A stretch of DNA of 64,000 nt from SAR324 cluster bacterium JCVI-SC AAA005 (GTDB lineage Bacteria; SAR324; NAC60-12): assembly GCA_000224765.2 (NCBI GenBank), contig AGAU01000163.1, forward strand, positions 47,599-111,598. Reading direction: 5' to 3'. The notes under the pieces are model-generated. The model saw only the letters and a list, made by a program, of their open reading frames with translations. It was not told where the DNA came from and searched no databases. The translations under genes and the position numbers were made by a program. Within the stretch, counting starts at the first letter, position 1. Every line of letters starts with the position of its first letter. Shown piece by piece: positions 10,241 through 19,593 of this stretch.

Positions 10241-11845
10241 TTGGAAAGCCACGAATCCTTCAGCCCAGCAGAGCAACTCCAGCTTGCACAGTACGTAACG
10301 AACACCAAACGCCCGGTGTTCGTACTGACCAATCTTCCCGAAGTCATCAAGGGTGCACTATTTTCGCGCTACTCCCGCTCCACACTAGGGCTACGCACCT
10401 TGCTGCTGAGAGAATTTCTGCAAAATGATGAGGCCGGGTTTCAAGCTCCTACCACTTCCCAAGATTCTCGGCTAGCACTGACCAAGGCCCAGTCCTTTTA
10501 TGATCGCATTCTCGATGGCTATGGAGACGACTCCATTGGTGAATTAGGAGGTGCTCACCTGGCACTGGAACAGGTTTCCATTCTGGCAACCAAGGTACTG
10601 GAGGATGCAAGGATTGGTGGTTCACCACTGGAAAAATCCACCCGCTATGTCAGCTTTGCCCAACAGATCAATGGAGACTTTCAATTTTACAAAGATCCAC
10701 GGGTGCTCGCTTCTGCTCACGCAGAGCTCTATCTAGAGACAAACAGAGAGCTTTTTCGAACCTATGCTGAGCTGATTGAACCGGTCAGGGACTACCTGCG
10801 CAAGGTCTTGCCTCCCGAACCTGCTCAACCACAAGCTGCCTATGAACGTTCGATTCGTGCACGGGGATTTGACCTGCTACGTGGCCTGTTACCAGCCTCG
10901 ACACTGACGAACATGGGTGTCTTCGGGAATGGACGCTTCTTCGAAGGACTGCTGATTCGTCTCCGCTTACAGACCTTGCAGGAATTTCAAAATCTGGCCA
11001 GTGCCGCTGAGCAGGAACTACAGCAAGTCATTCCATCTTTCATTCGGCGGGCAGATCCAACCCATCGGCACTTCTACAGCCAACTGAAGTTCCAGCAGCA
11101 AAGCCAGGACTTTTTCAACCGCTGGGTCCAACCGCCGACACTAAAGTCATCGACTCCTCAGAGTGCCAGTGTTGAACTGCTGAGTTACGATCCAGAAGCA
11201 GAAATCGAGGTGCTGGCAGCCTTATTCTACGAAAACAGTGAGTTGCCTTTTGCCCAAGCCAGGGAGAATGTGCGTGGATTGTCAGACCAAGAACGGGAGA
11301 GCCTGTTGCGTCAATGGGCAGAGTTACGCGAGCACCGACGCCACAAACCAGGTCGTGCTCTGGAGCACGCAAGCTATACTTTCGATATCGTTGGGGATTA
11401 CGGCTCCTACCGAGATCTACACCGACATCGAATCCTGACCCAGGAAAGGCAGCGACTGACTACCCGACTTGGCTACACAATCCCAGGATCATTAGTTGAT
11501 GCAGGGCTAGAAAATCCAGTGAGGAATGTTCTGGAGAAAGCAGCTAGTGCATTTGAAGTGTTGGAGGAAAGGTTTCCACAAGAAGCACAATATGTGGTAC
11601 CTATGGCATATCAGCTACGTTGGTCGTTGAAGATCAACTTGCGCTCCTTGATGTGGCTGGTGGAGTTACGGACTACTCCACAGGGGCATGAGAATTATCG
11701 CTGGCTGGCTCAGCAAATGTTCCAGCGAGTACAGGAAGTTCAACCCCGACTGGCCCAACTGATGTGCTTCGTGAATCTGGAAGATTATCCGCTAGGTCGT
11801 TTGGCAGCAGAGGTAAAACAGGAGCTACGCAAGCAGTCTTCCTAG
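10241..11845 (+). CDS. thyX: FAD-dependent thymidylate synthase, two ThyX-like halves (TTG start)
   Basis: N-half YGDDSIGELGGAHLALEQVSILATKVLEDARIGGSPLEKSTRYV; C-half YGSYRDLHRHRILTQERQRLTTRLGY (RHR motif). Confidence 0.85.
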   Translation: MESHESFSPAEQLQLAQYVTNTKRPVFVLTNLPEVIKGALFSRYSRSTLGLRTLLLREFLQNDEAGFQAPTTSQDSRLALTKAQSFYDRILDGYGDDSIGELGGAHLALEQVSILATKVLEDARIGGSPLEKSTRYVSFAQQINGDFQFYKDPRVLASAHAELYLETNRELFRTYAELIEPVRDYLRKVLPPEPAQPQAAYERSIRARGFDLLRGLLPASTLTNMGVFGNGRFFEGLLIRLRLQTLQEFQNLASAAEQELQQVIPSFIRRADPTHRHFYSQLKFQQQSQDFFNRWVQPPTLKSSTPQSASVELLSYDPEAEIEVLAALFYENSELPFAQARENVRGLSDQERESLLRQWAELREHRRHKPGRALEHASYTFDIVGDYGSYRDLHRHRILTQERQRLTTRLGYTIPGSLVDAGLENPVRNVLEKAASAFEVLEERFPQEAQYVVPMAYQLRWSLKINLRSLMWLVELRTTPQGHENYRWLAQQMFQRVQEVQPRLAQLMCFVNLEDYPLGRLAAEVKQELRKQSS

Positions 11846-12483
11846 CGCATGCCCTCTGCACATTTGAGTATCTGGACCGAAATCAGTGCTGGTTGCACGC
11901 CAAGTAGCTTACCGATTTCCACTGTACAGCGTCCCTCGATTCCTGGATGCCGCACCTTGGGTGATTTTTCAGCTCGGTATTCTTCGACCCACTCCTGCCA
12001 TAAGGGCACTTCCAATGTCATTTTTTCAAGCAAGGCGAAGCGGTCTCGATTGCTCCCCCAATCCTCGATCTGGACTTCTACGTAGTAACGTAGATCCTGG
12101 GGAGATTCGAAACTCATATCTTCTTCCTTATCAGTTTCAGGTAAAATCACCGGCACTTCCGGTCGTTGTTCATCAGGCAGATTCCAGCCTAAGCGCTCGA
12201 CCACTTCTCGATAAGTTTCCTGTAGCATCAGTGGTTCCAGCAAATCTGCTTTTGCCAATGCAGGTTCTGGATCAGGTTGTAGTTCTTCCTGCAGCAGAGC
12301 ACTCTGCTGAAAGACATATTTCATTTCCGTACAGAGTGCACGGATGTACTCGACAGTCAGCTGATCCAATTCTTTGAGAGCCTGATGGCGCTCTTGTGGA
12401 TTTTGAAGGCGGCGCACATCGACATGCAGTTCGTCAATTTGGCGCTTCAGTCGAGTGCGGTTCAAATCGTCAGACAACGGCAT
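11842..12483 (-). CDS. Conserved hypothetical protein, acidic/coiled-coil
   Basis: Long ORF filling the gap, convergent with thyX (4-nt overlap); no family recognised. Confidence 0.6.
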   Translation of the reverse strand: MPLSDDLNRTRLKRQIDELHVDVRRLQNPQERHQALKELDQLTVEYIRALCTEMKYVFQQSALLQEELQPDPEPALAKADLLEPLMLQETYREVVERLGWNLPDEQRPEVPVILPETDKEEDMSFESPQDLRYYVEVQIEDWGSNRDRFALLEKMTLEVPLWQEWVEEYRAEKSPKVRHPGIEGRCTVEIGKLLGVQPALISVQILKCAEGMR

Positions 12484-12529
12484 TCCTATCCTCCCCACAA
12501 AGGATCACATTAGCGGAGCTTTTCAACCG

Positions 12530-13546
12530 ATGCCCCTTTGCAAAATTCGTCACGGATTTCTCCAAACAGTTCAAATTCTGTTAGTCCTGATCATTGTTAG
12601 TTCCCTGCTTAACTGGACTGTCCTAGCGGCTGAAGAGAGCAACAACCCAATCTCAATTGAAGGACAGGTCCGAGTTCCCCAGGGAGTTTCCCTCTCCGAA
12701 GGTCTGGATGTAGTGCTGATCAAATTCGTACTTGATCCTAGCGGCGAAGTCGTGCCTGCTGGCCCGGTTGAACGAATCAAGACCGACGATATAGGCCGCT
12801 TTCGCTTCGAGAATCCTCCCCGGGATGACCAAGCCGGATACCGTCTGGGAACTAGATTTGAAGGGAACCTCTACAGCTCCGAAGTTTTCTTCATGCGTCC
12901 GGAAAAACAACTGATTAATGTGGACATCCGTTTACCGTCCACCAGCTTCGATACCAGCACACTGGTCTTCAGCGAGTCCTCATTATTCCTTGAGTCCAAT
13001 ATCGATCAACTTATTGTCACGGAGGTCATCAGCATCCAGAATCCGACCGAAGACAATATTCTCAGCACCCAATCTCCATTACTAATGGAACTACCGAACG
13101 CACATGAAAACTTTAGTGTTCTCGAAGATGGTCCGGAAACCTATCAACAGAAGGGCACTCAATTGCGCTGGACTCGTGGCTTTCCACCAGGAGACACACA
13201 ACTGCTCTTCCAATACACCATTCCAGTTTTTCTGGGCAGTCACTTGCTCCAGAAGCGCTACGCTCATCCACTGGATCGGGTCAGCATCTTCACTCCAGCC
13301 AAACGCTTGGACGTGAGTTCTTCCCAATTGACCTTCCAGGGGAATCAAACCTTCGGTGATGTCGACTTTCTGGCGTGGCGGGCACAAGCCAGTGATGCCA
13401 GCCTGTTGGAGATCAGGATTTCCAATATCCCGGTGGACTCTCGCAACTATGCTTTTGTTAGCTTGGCTGTCTTCCTGACGTTGCTGCTGGCGGTTGGTTG
13501 GTTCTTCTGGCGTCGAATGCCTGGAACCGGGTTGGTTCAAAAATAG
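12530..13546 (+). CDS. Hypothetical secreted/membrane protein with N-terminal signal and C-terminal TM
   Basis: Hydrophobic N-terminus (QILLVLIIVSSLLNWTVLA), beta-rich extracytoplasmic region, C-terminal TM. Confidence 0.7.
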   Translation: MPLCKIRHGFLQTVQILLVLIIVSSLLNWTVLAAEESNNPISIEGQVRVPQGVSLSEGLDVVLIKFVLDPSGEVVPAGPVERIKTDDIGRFRFENPPRDDQAGYRLGTRFEGNLYSSEVFFMRPEKQLINVDIRLPSTSFDTSTLVFSESSLFLESNIDQLIVTEVISIQNPTEDNILSTQSPLLMELPNAHENFSVLEDGPETYQQKGTQLRWTRGFPPGDTQLLFQYTIPVFLGSHLLQKRYAHPLDRVSIFTPAKRLDVSSSQLTFQGNQTFGDVDFLAWRAQASDASLLEIRISNIPVDSRNYAFVSLAVFLTLLLAVGWFFWRRMPGTGLVQK

Positions 13547-13704
13547 TTAAACAAAGCCTGCGTTGGGTGGCAGGAACGATAAATTCGACGCAATTCCCGA
13601 GGATCCGCCGAATTCAGGGCCTCTTCATAGGGGATCTGGTAGTACCGTTCCACCATCTTTCGAAACCGCAACGCGCTATTGTGACTGTCAAAAATAAAAC
13701 TCAT
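13537..13704 (-). CDS. Small 55-aa hypothetical protein (below ORF-track cutoff)
   Basis: MSFIFDSHNSALRFRKMVERYYQIPYEEALNSADPRELRRIYRSCHPTQALFNYF; fills intergenic gap. Confidence 0.45.
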   Translation of the reverse strand: MSFIFDSHNSALRFRKMVERYYQIPYEEALNSADPRELRRIYRSCHPTQALFNYF

Positions 13705-13757
13705 AAGACAACCTCCAAAGATAAATAAAGCACGTTCCCTTCAACTCCTCAAAAATC

Positions 13758-15365
13758 ATGCCAACTCCTGAACCGATTCTCTCTACAACCCACACCCGCG
13801 GAAGGACTCTCACCCTGCTCTTACTAGGGATTTTCCTGATCTTGCCATGGCTCGGACTGATTGGACTGGGACTGCTCTGGCTGGAAGAACGTCAGTGGCT
13901 TTGGTACGGTACTGGGGTGATTGGGGCAACTCTGTTGATCAGCGGAATCGGATTCCGCTGGTCACTTCGTGACTGGAAACCCAAATCGATGACCAAGCCC
14001 TTTGCCGCACACTGGCCCCATGACACTCAACCCCTCTGGGAGGCCATCCAACAGAGAGCCCGTCAGGCCGCCCAAAAGCCAGAGTTGCTACAACAGCCAG
14101 TTCATCTTCAGGAACAACTCTTACAGGAAATTCAACAAGTCGCCTCTCACTTTCACCAGGATTCCTCCAAAGCTCTACTGGAAGTTCCCCTACCTGCACT
14201 GCTCCGTATTGTGGAACGGGCTACGTTGGATTTCCGACGAGATTTGGAAACCCATTTACCCGGAGCCCACCTGCTGACGATCCACGATCTATTACGTACA
14301 CGGCGCCTATATCTGCTAGGTAGTGATCTCTACGCACTCTACCGGGCTCTCTCCTTCGGGTTCGCACCACAGGCGGCAATTTTACGAGAAATCCAGGGAT
14401 GGTTCAGCAGTGAACTATTGACGGCTTCCCGGCAGGAAGTATCCGGTTGGTTGCTGAGGGCATTGTTCGAACGCGTAGGATACTACGCCATTGAATTGTA
14501 TAGCGGCTCCGTGATGATCGAAAAAGCTGACCTACAGCAATATCGTAGCTCCACCAGTACGGCCGATCTGCAACAACAGCAATCCCATACTGAGTCGCTG
14601 AATCGAGAACCCTTGCGCATCTTGATCCTCGGCCAGGTTAACTCCGGCAAATCGAGTCTAGTCAATGCGATGTTTGGCAAGTTGCAGGCAGCAACCGATG
14701 CACTTCCAGTGGAGCAAGGCCTGACCCCCTACCTGCTGGAACAAGATGAACTCCCCCAGGCACTTATCCTCGACTCTGCTGGCTTTGGTCTACATACAGA
14801 TGAAAAACTACCCAAGGCCTGGTGGAAAGCAGCTCGCAGTTCCGATGTGCTACTTTGGGTCTGTGCAGCCAATCAGGCTGCTCGGCAGACTGATAAACGA
14901 TTACTCGACCAACTCCGTGAAGAATTCCACGAAGCCAACCTGCCCTCACCCGTTTTGTTCGTGGTGCTGAGCAAGATCGACCTGCTCCGTCCCTTTCGCG
15001 AGTGGGAGCCACCTTACAATATCGAACAGGCTGAGCGTCCCAAAGCCCAGTTGATTCGTCAGGCACTAGAAGCTATCGCCCAAGACCTGGAGGTACCTGC
15101 GGAGAGCGTAATTCCAGTTTGTCTGGAGCATGGGAAAGTCTACAACGTCCAGGAAGCACTGATTCCCAGCATCCTCGGAAGCCTGGATGAATCAATGCGG
15201 CACAAGTACCTGCGCTGTCTGCCAGATCTACAGTCTCGTCAAAATTGGGAACAAAGCTGGGAACAGGCACGAGAGACCGGGCGCCTACTCGCTAAGGGAG
15301 GATTGCGACTGGTACGTCGAGCCGCCCACACCGTCAGCGATTGGGAAGAGCGCATCAGTCGCTAG
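13758..15365 (+). CDS. Membrane-anchored Era/dynamin-like GTPase
   Basis: N-terminal TMs; P-loop GQVNSGKSSLVN, DSAGFG (G3), LSKIDLL (G4). Confidence 0.8.
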   Translation: MPTPEPILSTTHTRGRTLTLLLLGIFLILPWLGLIGLGLLWLEERQWLWYGTGVIGATLLISGIGFRWSLRDWKPKSMTKPFAAHWPHDTQPLWEAIQQRARQAAQKPELLQQPVHLQEQLLQEIQQVASHFHQDSSKALLEVPLPALLRIVERATLDFRRDLETHLPGAHLLTIHDLLRTRRLYLLGSDLYALYRALSFGFAPQAAILREIQGWFSSELLTASRQEVSGWLLRALFERVGYYAIELYSGSVMIEKADLQQYRSSTSTADLQQQQSHTESLNREPLRILILGQVNSGKSSLVNAMFGKLQAATDALPVEQGLTPYLLEQDELPQALILDSAGFGLHTDEKLPKAWWKAARSSDVLLWVCAANQAARQTDKRLLDQLREEFHEANLPSPVLFVVLSKIDLLRPFREWEPPYNIEQAERPKAQLIRQALEAIAQDLEVPAESVIPVCLEHGKVYNVQEALIPSILGSLDESMRHKYLRCLPDLQSRQNWEQSWEQARETGRLLAKGGLRLVRRAAHTVSDWEERISR

Positions 15366-15374
15366 TGATCCAAC

Positions 15375-15560
15375 TCAGAGGGTCTCAGAGTTGCGGTGGG
15401 CACCGTCACAGAATGGCTTCTTATTGGAGAGTCCACAGCGGCAGAGAGCCACTGTGCCTTCTTTTTCAATTTCGTTTCCTTCAGAATCTACCACGATGAC
15501 CTTGTAGCCCTTGATCATGTAGGGGCCTTTGGCTGACATCTGAATGCGTATTTCTTCCAT
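15375..15560 (-). CDS. CDGSH iron-sulfur domain protein
   Basis: ALCRCGLSNKKPFCDGAHRN matches CxCx..CDGxH 2Fe-2S motif. Confidence 0.88.
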   Translation of the reverse strand: MEEIRIQMSAKGPYMIKGYKVIVVDSEGNEIEKEGTVALCRCGLSNKKPFCDGAHRNSETL

Positions 15561-15738
15561 TGTTCCTCTAAGGATGGGTTGTTTGTGTCTAGCGGCAACC
15601 GTGTACCGCTTCTTCCAGTTTGACCAAATTGGATAAAATTCCTAGTCCAGAAATATTCTTCACGCAAATCTTGCATTCTCAAACAGAATATTGAATTTTG
15701 GCCAGCTTTCGCTCAAATCGTTATCGTCGCGTCAAAAA

Positions 15739-15754
15739 ACGTTATCGATAACGT
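15739..15754. promoter_or_regulatory. Candidate operator: 16-bp perfect palindrome ACGTTATCGATAACGT
   Basis: Perfect palindrome with an extra CGTTATCG copy just upstream (15719-15726); precedes a ribbon-helix-helix gene. Confidence 0.5.
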
Positions 15755-15810
15755 CAGATTGGGGGGTAGTTGGTTCTCCAATCTGATGATTCACCTATGC
15801 TGGAGCCGTT

Positions 15811-16095
15811 ATGGATCCCGAAAAACAGTGCCAGAGCAATGCGGAGAGGCAACACACTTACCGGCTCAAGCTACGTAAGAAGGGATTAGAGAGAGTGGAA
15901 ATCAAACTATCAAAAGAGAGCAAGCAACTCCTCAAAAAGCTTTGTCGTGATTTTGACATGAATCGGCACCAGCTCGTTCAGCGTTTGCTAGATCGTACAG
16001 CAGTTGCCGAGCGCAGCGCCCCAGAGTGGCTCCGTAGTGAGAGAAAACTCCCAGCCGGCCTGCACGCCTCTGAAATACCCCCGCCTGTTGCCTAG
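15811..16095 (+). CDS. Ribbon-helix-helix-like DNA-binding protein
   Basis: LERVEIKLSKESKQLLKKLCRDFDMNRHQLVQRLLDR resembles RHH fold. Confidence 0.65.
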   Translation: MDPEKQCQSNAERQHTYRLKLRKKGLERVEIKLSKESKQLLKKLCRDFDMNRHQLVQRLLDRTAVAERSAPEWLRSERKLPAGLHASEIPPPVA

Positions 16096-16149
16096 CTGTG
16101 GCGGAATGCGGAAAAAATATTCCAAACCCCCTGACTGAAAGGAATTTCC

Positions 16150-16572
16150 ATGTTATTGGAACATAAGCACTTGATCGTCTGTGCTGCAATTTACCACTCC
16201 CCCTGCAACCCAAGCATAAAAGACGACTGGATGCGTCAACTGGTTCGAGACATCCGCATGAAAGTGCTGATAGGTTCCTTCTCAGTCTACTCGGCCATGC
16301 CCGGCAATCAGGGCCTGACCAATGTCACCATCATCGAAACCTTTCACATCACTGTTCACGTCTGGGATGAAGTTTCTCCTGCCCTGATACAGATGGATGT
16401 TTATTCCTGTGCTGAGTTTGACCCTCAACTGATTTTCGATCATCTCCAGAGCAACTTTGGTCTCGCCAAGCTGGAGTGGAAATTTATCGACCGCGAGCAC
16501 GTACTGGATGAGATCCCTCTTAGCCGGCCCACGCTTTTCCCCGTGCCCAGTCCATTAGAAGCAGTCACCTGA
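16150..16572 (+). CDS. S-adenosylmethionine decarboxylase-like paralogue lacking pyruvoyl-forming Ser
   Basis: GLTNVTIIETFHITVHVWDE aligns with GISGVAVLAESHISVHTWPE of the adjacent SpeD; Ser replaced by Phe. Confidence 0.7.
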   Translation: MLLEHKHLIVCAAIYHSPCNPSIKDDWMRQLVRDIRMKVLIGSFSVYSAMPGNQGLTNVTIIETFHITVHVWDEVSPALIQMDVYSCAEFDPQLIFDHLQSNFGLAKLEWKFIDREHVLDEIPLSRPTLFPVPSPLEAVT

Positions 16573-16600
16573 ATGGTTCACACTCACCAAGGAGTTTCTG

Positions 16601-17056
16601 ATGGAACAAAATCTTTCTACACTCAATAACTGGCCGGCCTACCATAACCTGGATGATGAGCAGGACGCACAAGATCATTTCATTGCCCGTGATGGCGTCT
16701 CCTTCGCAGGTACTCACCTGATTGTCGATGTCTGGGGAGCAGATCAACTGGATGACCTGGAACTAATGGAATGTGCGATGCGAGAGGCAGTCGAAGCCGC
16801 CAAGGCTACCCTACTCCACATTCACCTCCACCATTTCACTCCCAATGGTGGCATTTCCGGAGTGGCTGTGCTAGCTGAATCACATATCAGTGTACACACT
16901 TGGCCGGAGCGTCAATTTGCTGCTTTCGACATCTTCATGTGCGGTGGTGCTAAACCAGAACTGGCTGTCAAGGTACTGCAAACTCATTTTCAGCCTGGAC
17001 AGTTCCACGTGAAGGAGTTGTTGCGGGGACGTATAGGAAGCCATGGAGACATTTAG
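16601..17056 (+). CDS. speD: S-adenosylmethionine decarboxylase proenzyme
   Basis: GTHLIVDVWGAD, LLHIHLHHFTPNGGISGVAVLAESHISVHTWPE with cleavage Ser intact. Confidence 0.93.
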   Translation: MEQNLSTLNNWPAYHNLDDEQDAQDHFIARDGVSFAGTHLIVDVWGADQLDDLELMECAMREAVEAAKATLLHIHLHHFTPNGGISGVAVLAESHISVHTWPERQFAAFDIFMCGGAKPELAVKVLQTHFQPGQFHVKELLRGRIGSHGDI

Positions 17057-17900
17057 CGAGAAGCTCTACAAGGGCTACAGCCAACACCTGGAGATCACCG
17101 AGGTGTTCTTTGAACAACGCACAGAGCACCATCACCTGGTCATCTTTCAGAACCCCTGCTTTGGTAGGGTAATGGCCCTGGACGGTGTGGTCCAGACAAC
17201 TGAGGCCGACGAGTTCATCTATCATGAGATGATGGCCCACGTGCCGCTATTTGCTCATGGTCAGGCCACAGAGGTGCTGATCGTCGGTGGGGGAGATGGC
17301 GGCATGCTGAGAGAAGTGATACGACACCCAAACGTCGAGCAAGTAGTACAAGTGGAGATCGACCAGGCCGTGATCGAAATGTCAGAACGCTTCCTGCCAC
17401 AACATTCCCAGGGAGCTTTTCAGGATCCACGGGTAGAGATCGTGATTGCTGATGGCCTAAAGTTCGTTCAAGAAACCCCTCTTCGCTTTGACGTGATCAT
17501 CTCAGATTCTACCGATCCAGTCGGTCCTGGAGAGGCTTTATTCACCAAGGGCTTCTATGCCAACTGCCACCGCTGCCTAAAGCCAGGGGGAATTCTCGCA
17601 ACCCAGAACGGTGTCTGCTACCTGCAGCTTCAGGAGGTGCGTGATACCTACCAACGATTGCGGCACATCTTTGCTGATACAACCTTCTATGGAGCATCAG
17701 TACCCACCTATGTTGGGGGCATCATGACCTTTGCCTGGGGAAGTGACAACAGGGCACATCGTCAAGTCTCTCTGACCACGCTGGAAGAGCGCTGCAAAGC
17801 TGCAAAGCTGCAAACTCGCTACTACAACCCTGCCATTCACCAAGGAGCTTTCGCCCTACCCCAATACGTCTTGCAGGCGATGCAGGAAGCGATTTCTTAG
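17043..17900 (+). CDS. speE: Spermidine synthase (polyamine aminopropyltransferase)
   Basis: MALDGVVQTTEADEFIYHEMMAHVPL, VLIVGGGDGGMLREV, DSTDPVGPGEALFT. Confidence 0.95.
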   Translation: METFSEKLYKGYSQHLEITEVFFEQRTEHHHLVIFQNPCFGRVMALDGVVQTTEADEFIYHEMMAHVPLFAHGQATEVLIVGGGDGGMLREVIRHPNVEQVVQVEIDQAVIEMSERFLPQHSQGAFQDPRVEIVIADGLKFVQETPLRFDVIISDSTDPVGPGEALFTKGFYANCHRCLKPGGILATQNGVCYLQLQEVRDTYQRLRHIFADTTFYGASVPTYVGGIMTFAWGSDNRAHRQVSLTTLEERCKAAKLQTRYYNPAIHQGAFALPQYVLQAMQEAIS

Positions 17901-18098
17901 CGACAGTCTGTAAGCTAGAAAGCCTCTTCTGCTCCAGAAAAATCAGGCCTCTAGGAGTTGTAGCGACGTCAGCAACGCTCCCAAAGTTCCGGAATCTTGT
18001 AGACACAAGCTGAAGAATAGAGCCCACACATTTCACTGATGAGTGGTGGATTTCAGTGGAACAAATCCTAAAAACTGCTAACCTAAAGATTCTGTTGT

Positions 18099-18469
18099 GG
18101 GGGTGTTCCGGTATTCGACTGGGTGTGGAACTCACTGAGAGCAAGCCGTGGGTGATGGACGTCCACGTAAAAACGGTCATCAAAATTATAGCTGCAAACA
18201 ACAGCGACTACGCTCCGGCTCACGCAGCAATCGCTGCCTGAGTAGGCGTCTTGCGGAGGTAGGCCTGAGGGCCTCCGTCGAGGTGTAACCCTTTACTTGG
18301 GCTGGTCTGACTGGGCTTCTGACGGTCAGATGAGATCAACTGGAAGTGTATAGTCGTGAGGCGGTCGATTGCCAACACCGGCTGTGAAAACGACAAGTTT
18401 CGACTAAGCTTGTAGCGCTTCGTGGGAAAGCATTTCAGGACGCGAGTTCGACTCTCGCCACCTCCACCA
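18099..18469 (+). ncRNA. ssrA: Transfer-messenger RNA (tmRNA)
   Basis: 5' GGGGGUGUUCCGGUAUUCGAC pairs with 3' CACCUCC-ACCA; T-arm GCGAGUUCGACUCUCGC; tag ORF ending ...ANNSDYAPAHAAIAA* (stop 18239-18241). Confidence 0.95.
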
Positions 18470-19087
18470 GCATTTCTTGGCTTCCCAGCCCTTTGGTGTC
18501 ACTATTGGTGTCATCATGTACCAAATTAACCTTCCATAGCACCACTGAATATTTCTACCTAGCATTGACTTTCCAAAGTTAGCTTCCTAGCCTTATCCCA
18601 GTTTGCAAAACAAGGCTTCGATTTTATAAAGTGATAAAGAAATTTTTTTGAAATTCCACTTTCTGCTTCAAGACAGTGCAAATTAGCCCGCCAGAGTATT
18701 TTCAGCTTATCCATTTTCATCAGTGACGAACATCTGCTTTCTTGCTGAAAAGCTCCCTTCTAGTAATTTGCTCACCTTATCTCTCCAAATTCTTCTCCAG
18801 ATTTTCACCCGTTTTATCACCTGAGCTATTAAGCAGACCTGCATTTTCACAAAAAACCGCGGGGATTCTACGCTAAGCGGCACCAGAAAGTAGCCTGAGA
18901 TCAGATTCTGAACATTATGTATCTCCGGTCAGAATAGTTAATAAGAAGACTTTGATAGCTGAGATGAAGGCTCGCCCAAGTAATCGTCTCAATCTTCTCA
19001 AAGATCTTATTCAAATCATGAAAAGCACAAATGCTTCTTCATTTTTTAAGAGCGGTAGCACCACAATCATCCACACAGGAAATCACG

Positions 19088-19303
19088 CTCAACTCAATCG
19101 ACCTATTAGAAGACTCCATTTTTGATAACCAGATTTATGTGAACTCAGGCGAAAGCGTGATTGAACAGATTTCTCCGATTAGTCCAGTTCCTGTGAATTT
19201 ATTGGTAGTTGATGGAGATACAACTAGACACTGTCTTGATGTACTCAAACAGCAGGGTGGCTCCAACAACAGATCTGATCAGGCAGCGCTAGCAGACGTC
19301 TGA
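19088..19303 (+). pseudogene. Truncated SGNH/GDSL hydrolase N-terminal fragment (copy 1)
   Basis: NSIDLLEDSIFDNQIYVNSGESVIEQIS...VNLLVVDGDTTRHCLDVL resembles the (G)DSIFDN block of SGNH hydrolases; no downstream catalytic blocks. Confidence 0.55.
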
Positions 19304-19593
19304 TCAGCCTTCCCAAATGCATATTGTGTAAATGGAATATCAGGATTATCAGCCAGAACATCAGGGCTCACATAAGCTGGAGCATCAAGAATTACATCAC
19401 ATTCTGGCAAGTATTGAGATGTATATAGATTCCAGTCCAACCCTTCCATAATCAGCCCTGATACTAAATTTTCTGTAGGATCTGGTGTAGTAATGTAGTA
19501 CCTGTTTGTTCTCCAATTGCTTGTTGAAAAACATAGAATACTGAAGCGGTCACTACTGAATATTTCTTCCAGCACGAAGTTCTTTCTACTCAT
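19279..19593 (-). CDS. Hypothetical protein
   Basis: 104-aa ORF, no family recognised. Confidence 0.3.
   Translation of the reverse strand: MSRKNFVLEEIFSSDRFSILCFSTSNWRTNRYYITTPDPTENLVSGLIMEGLDWNLYTSQYLPECDVILDAPAYVSPDVLADNPDIPFTQYAFGKADQTSASAA

Noticed and set aside
18056-18241. ORF-track 61-aa protein
   Set aside because: Lies over the tmRNA; only its C-terminal part is the genuine tag reading frame
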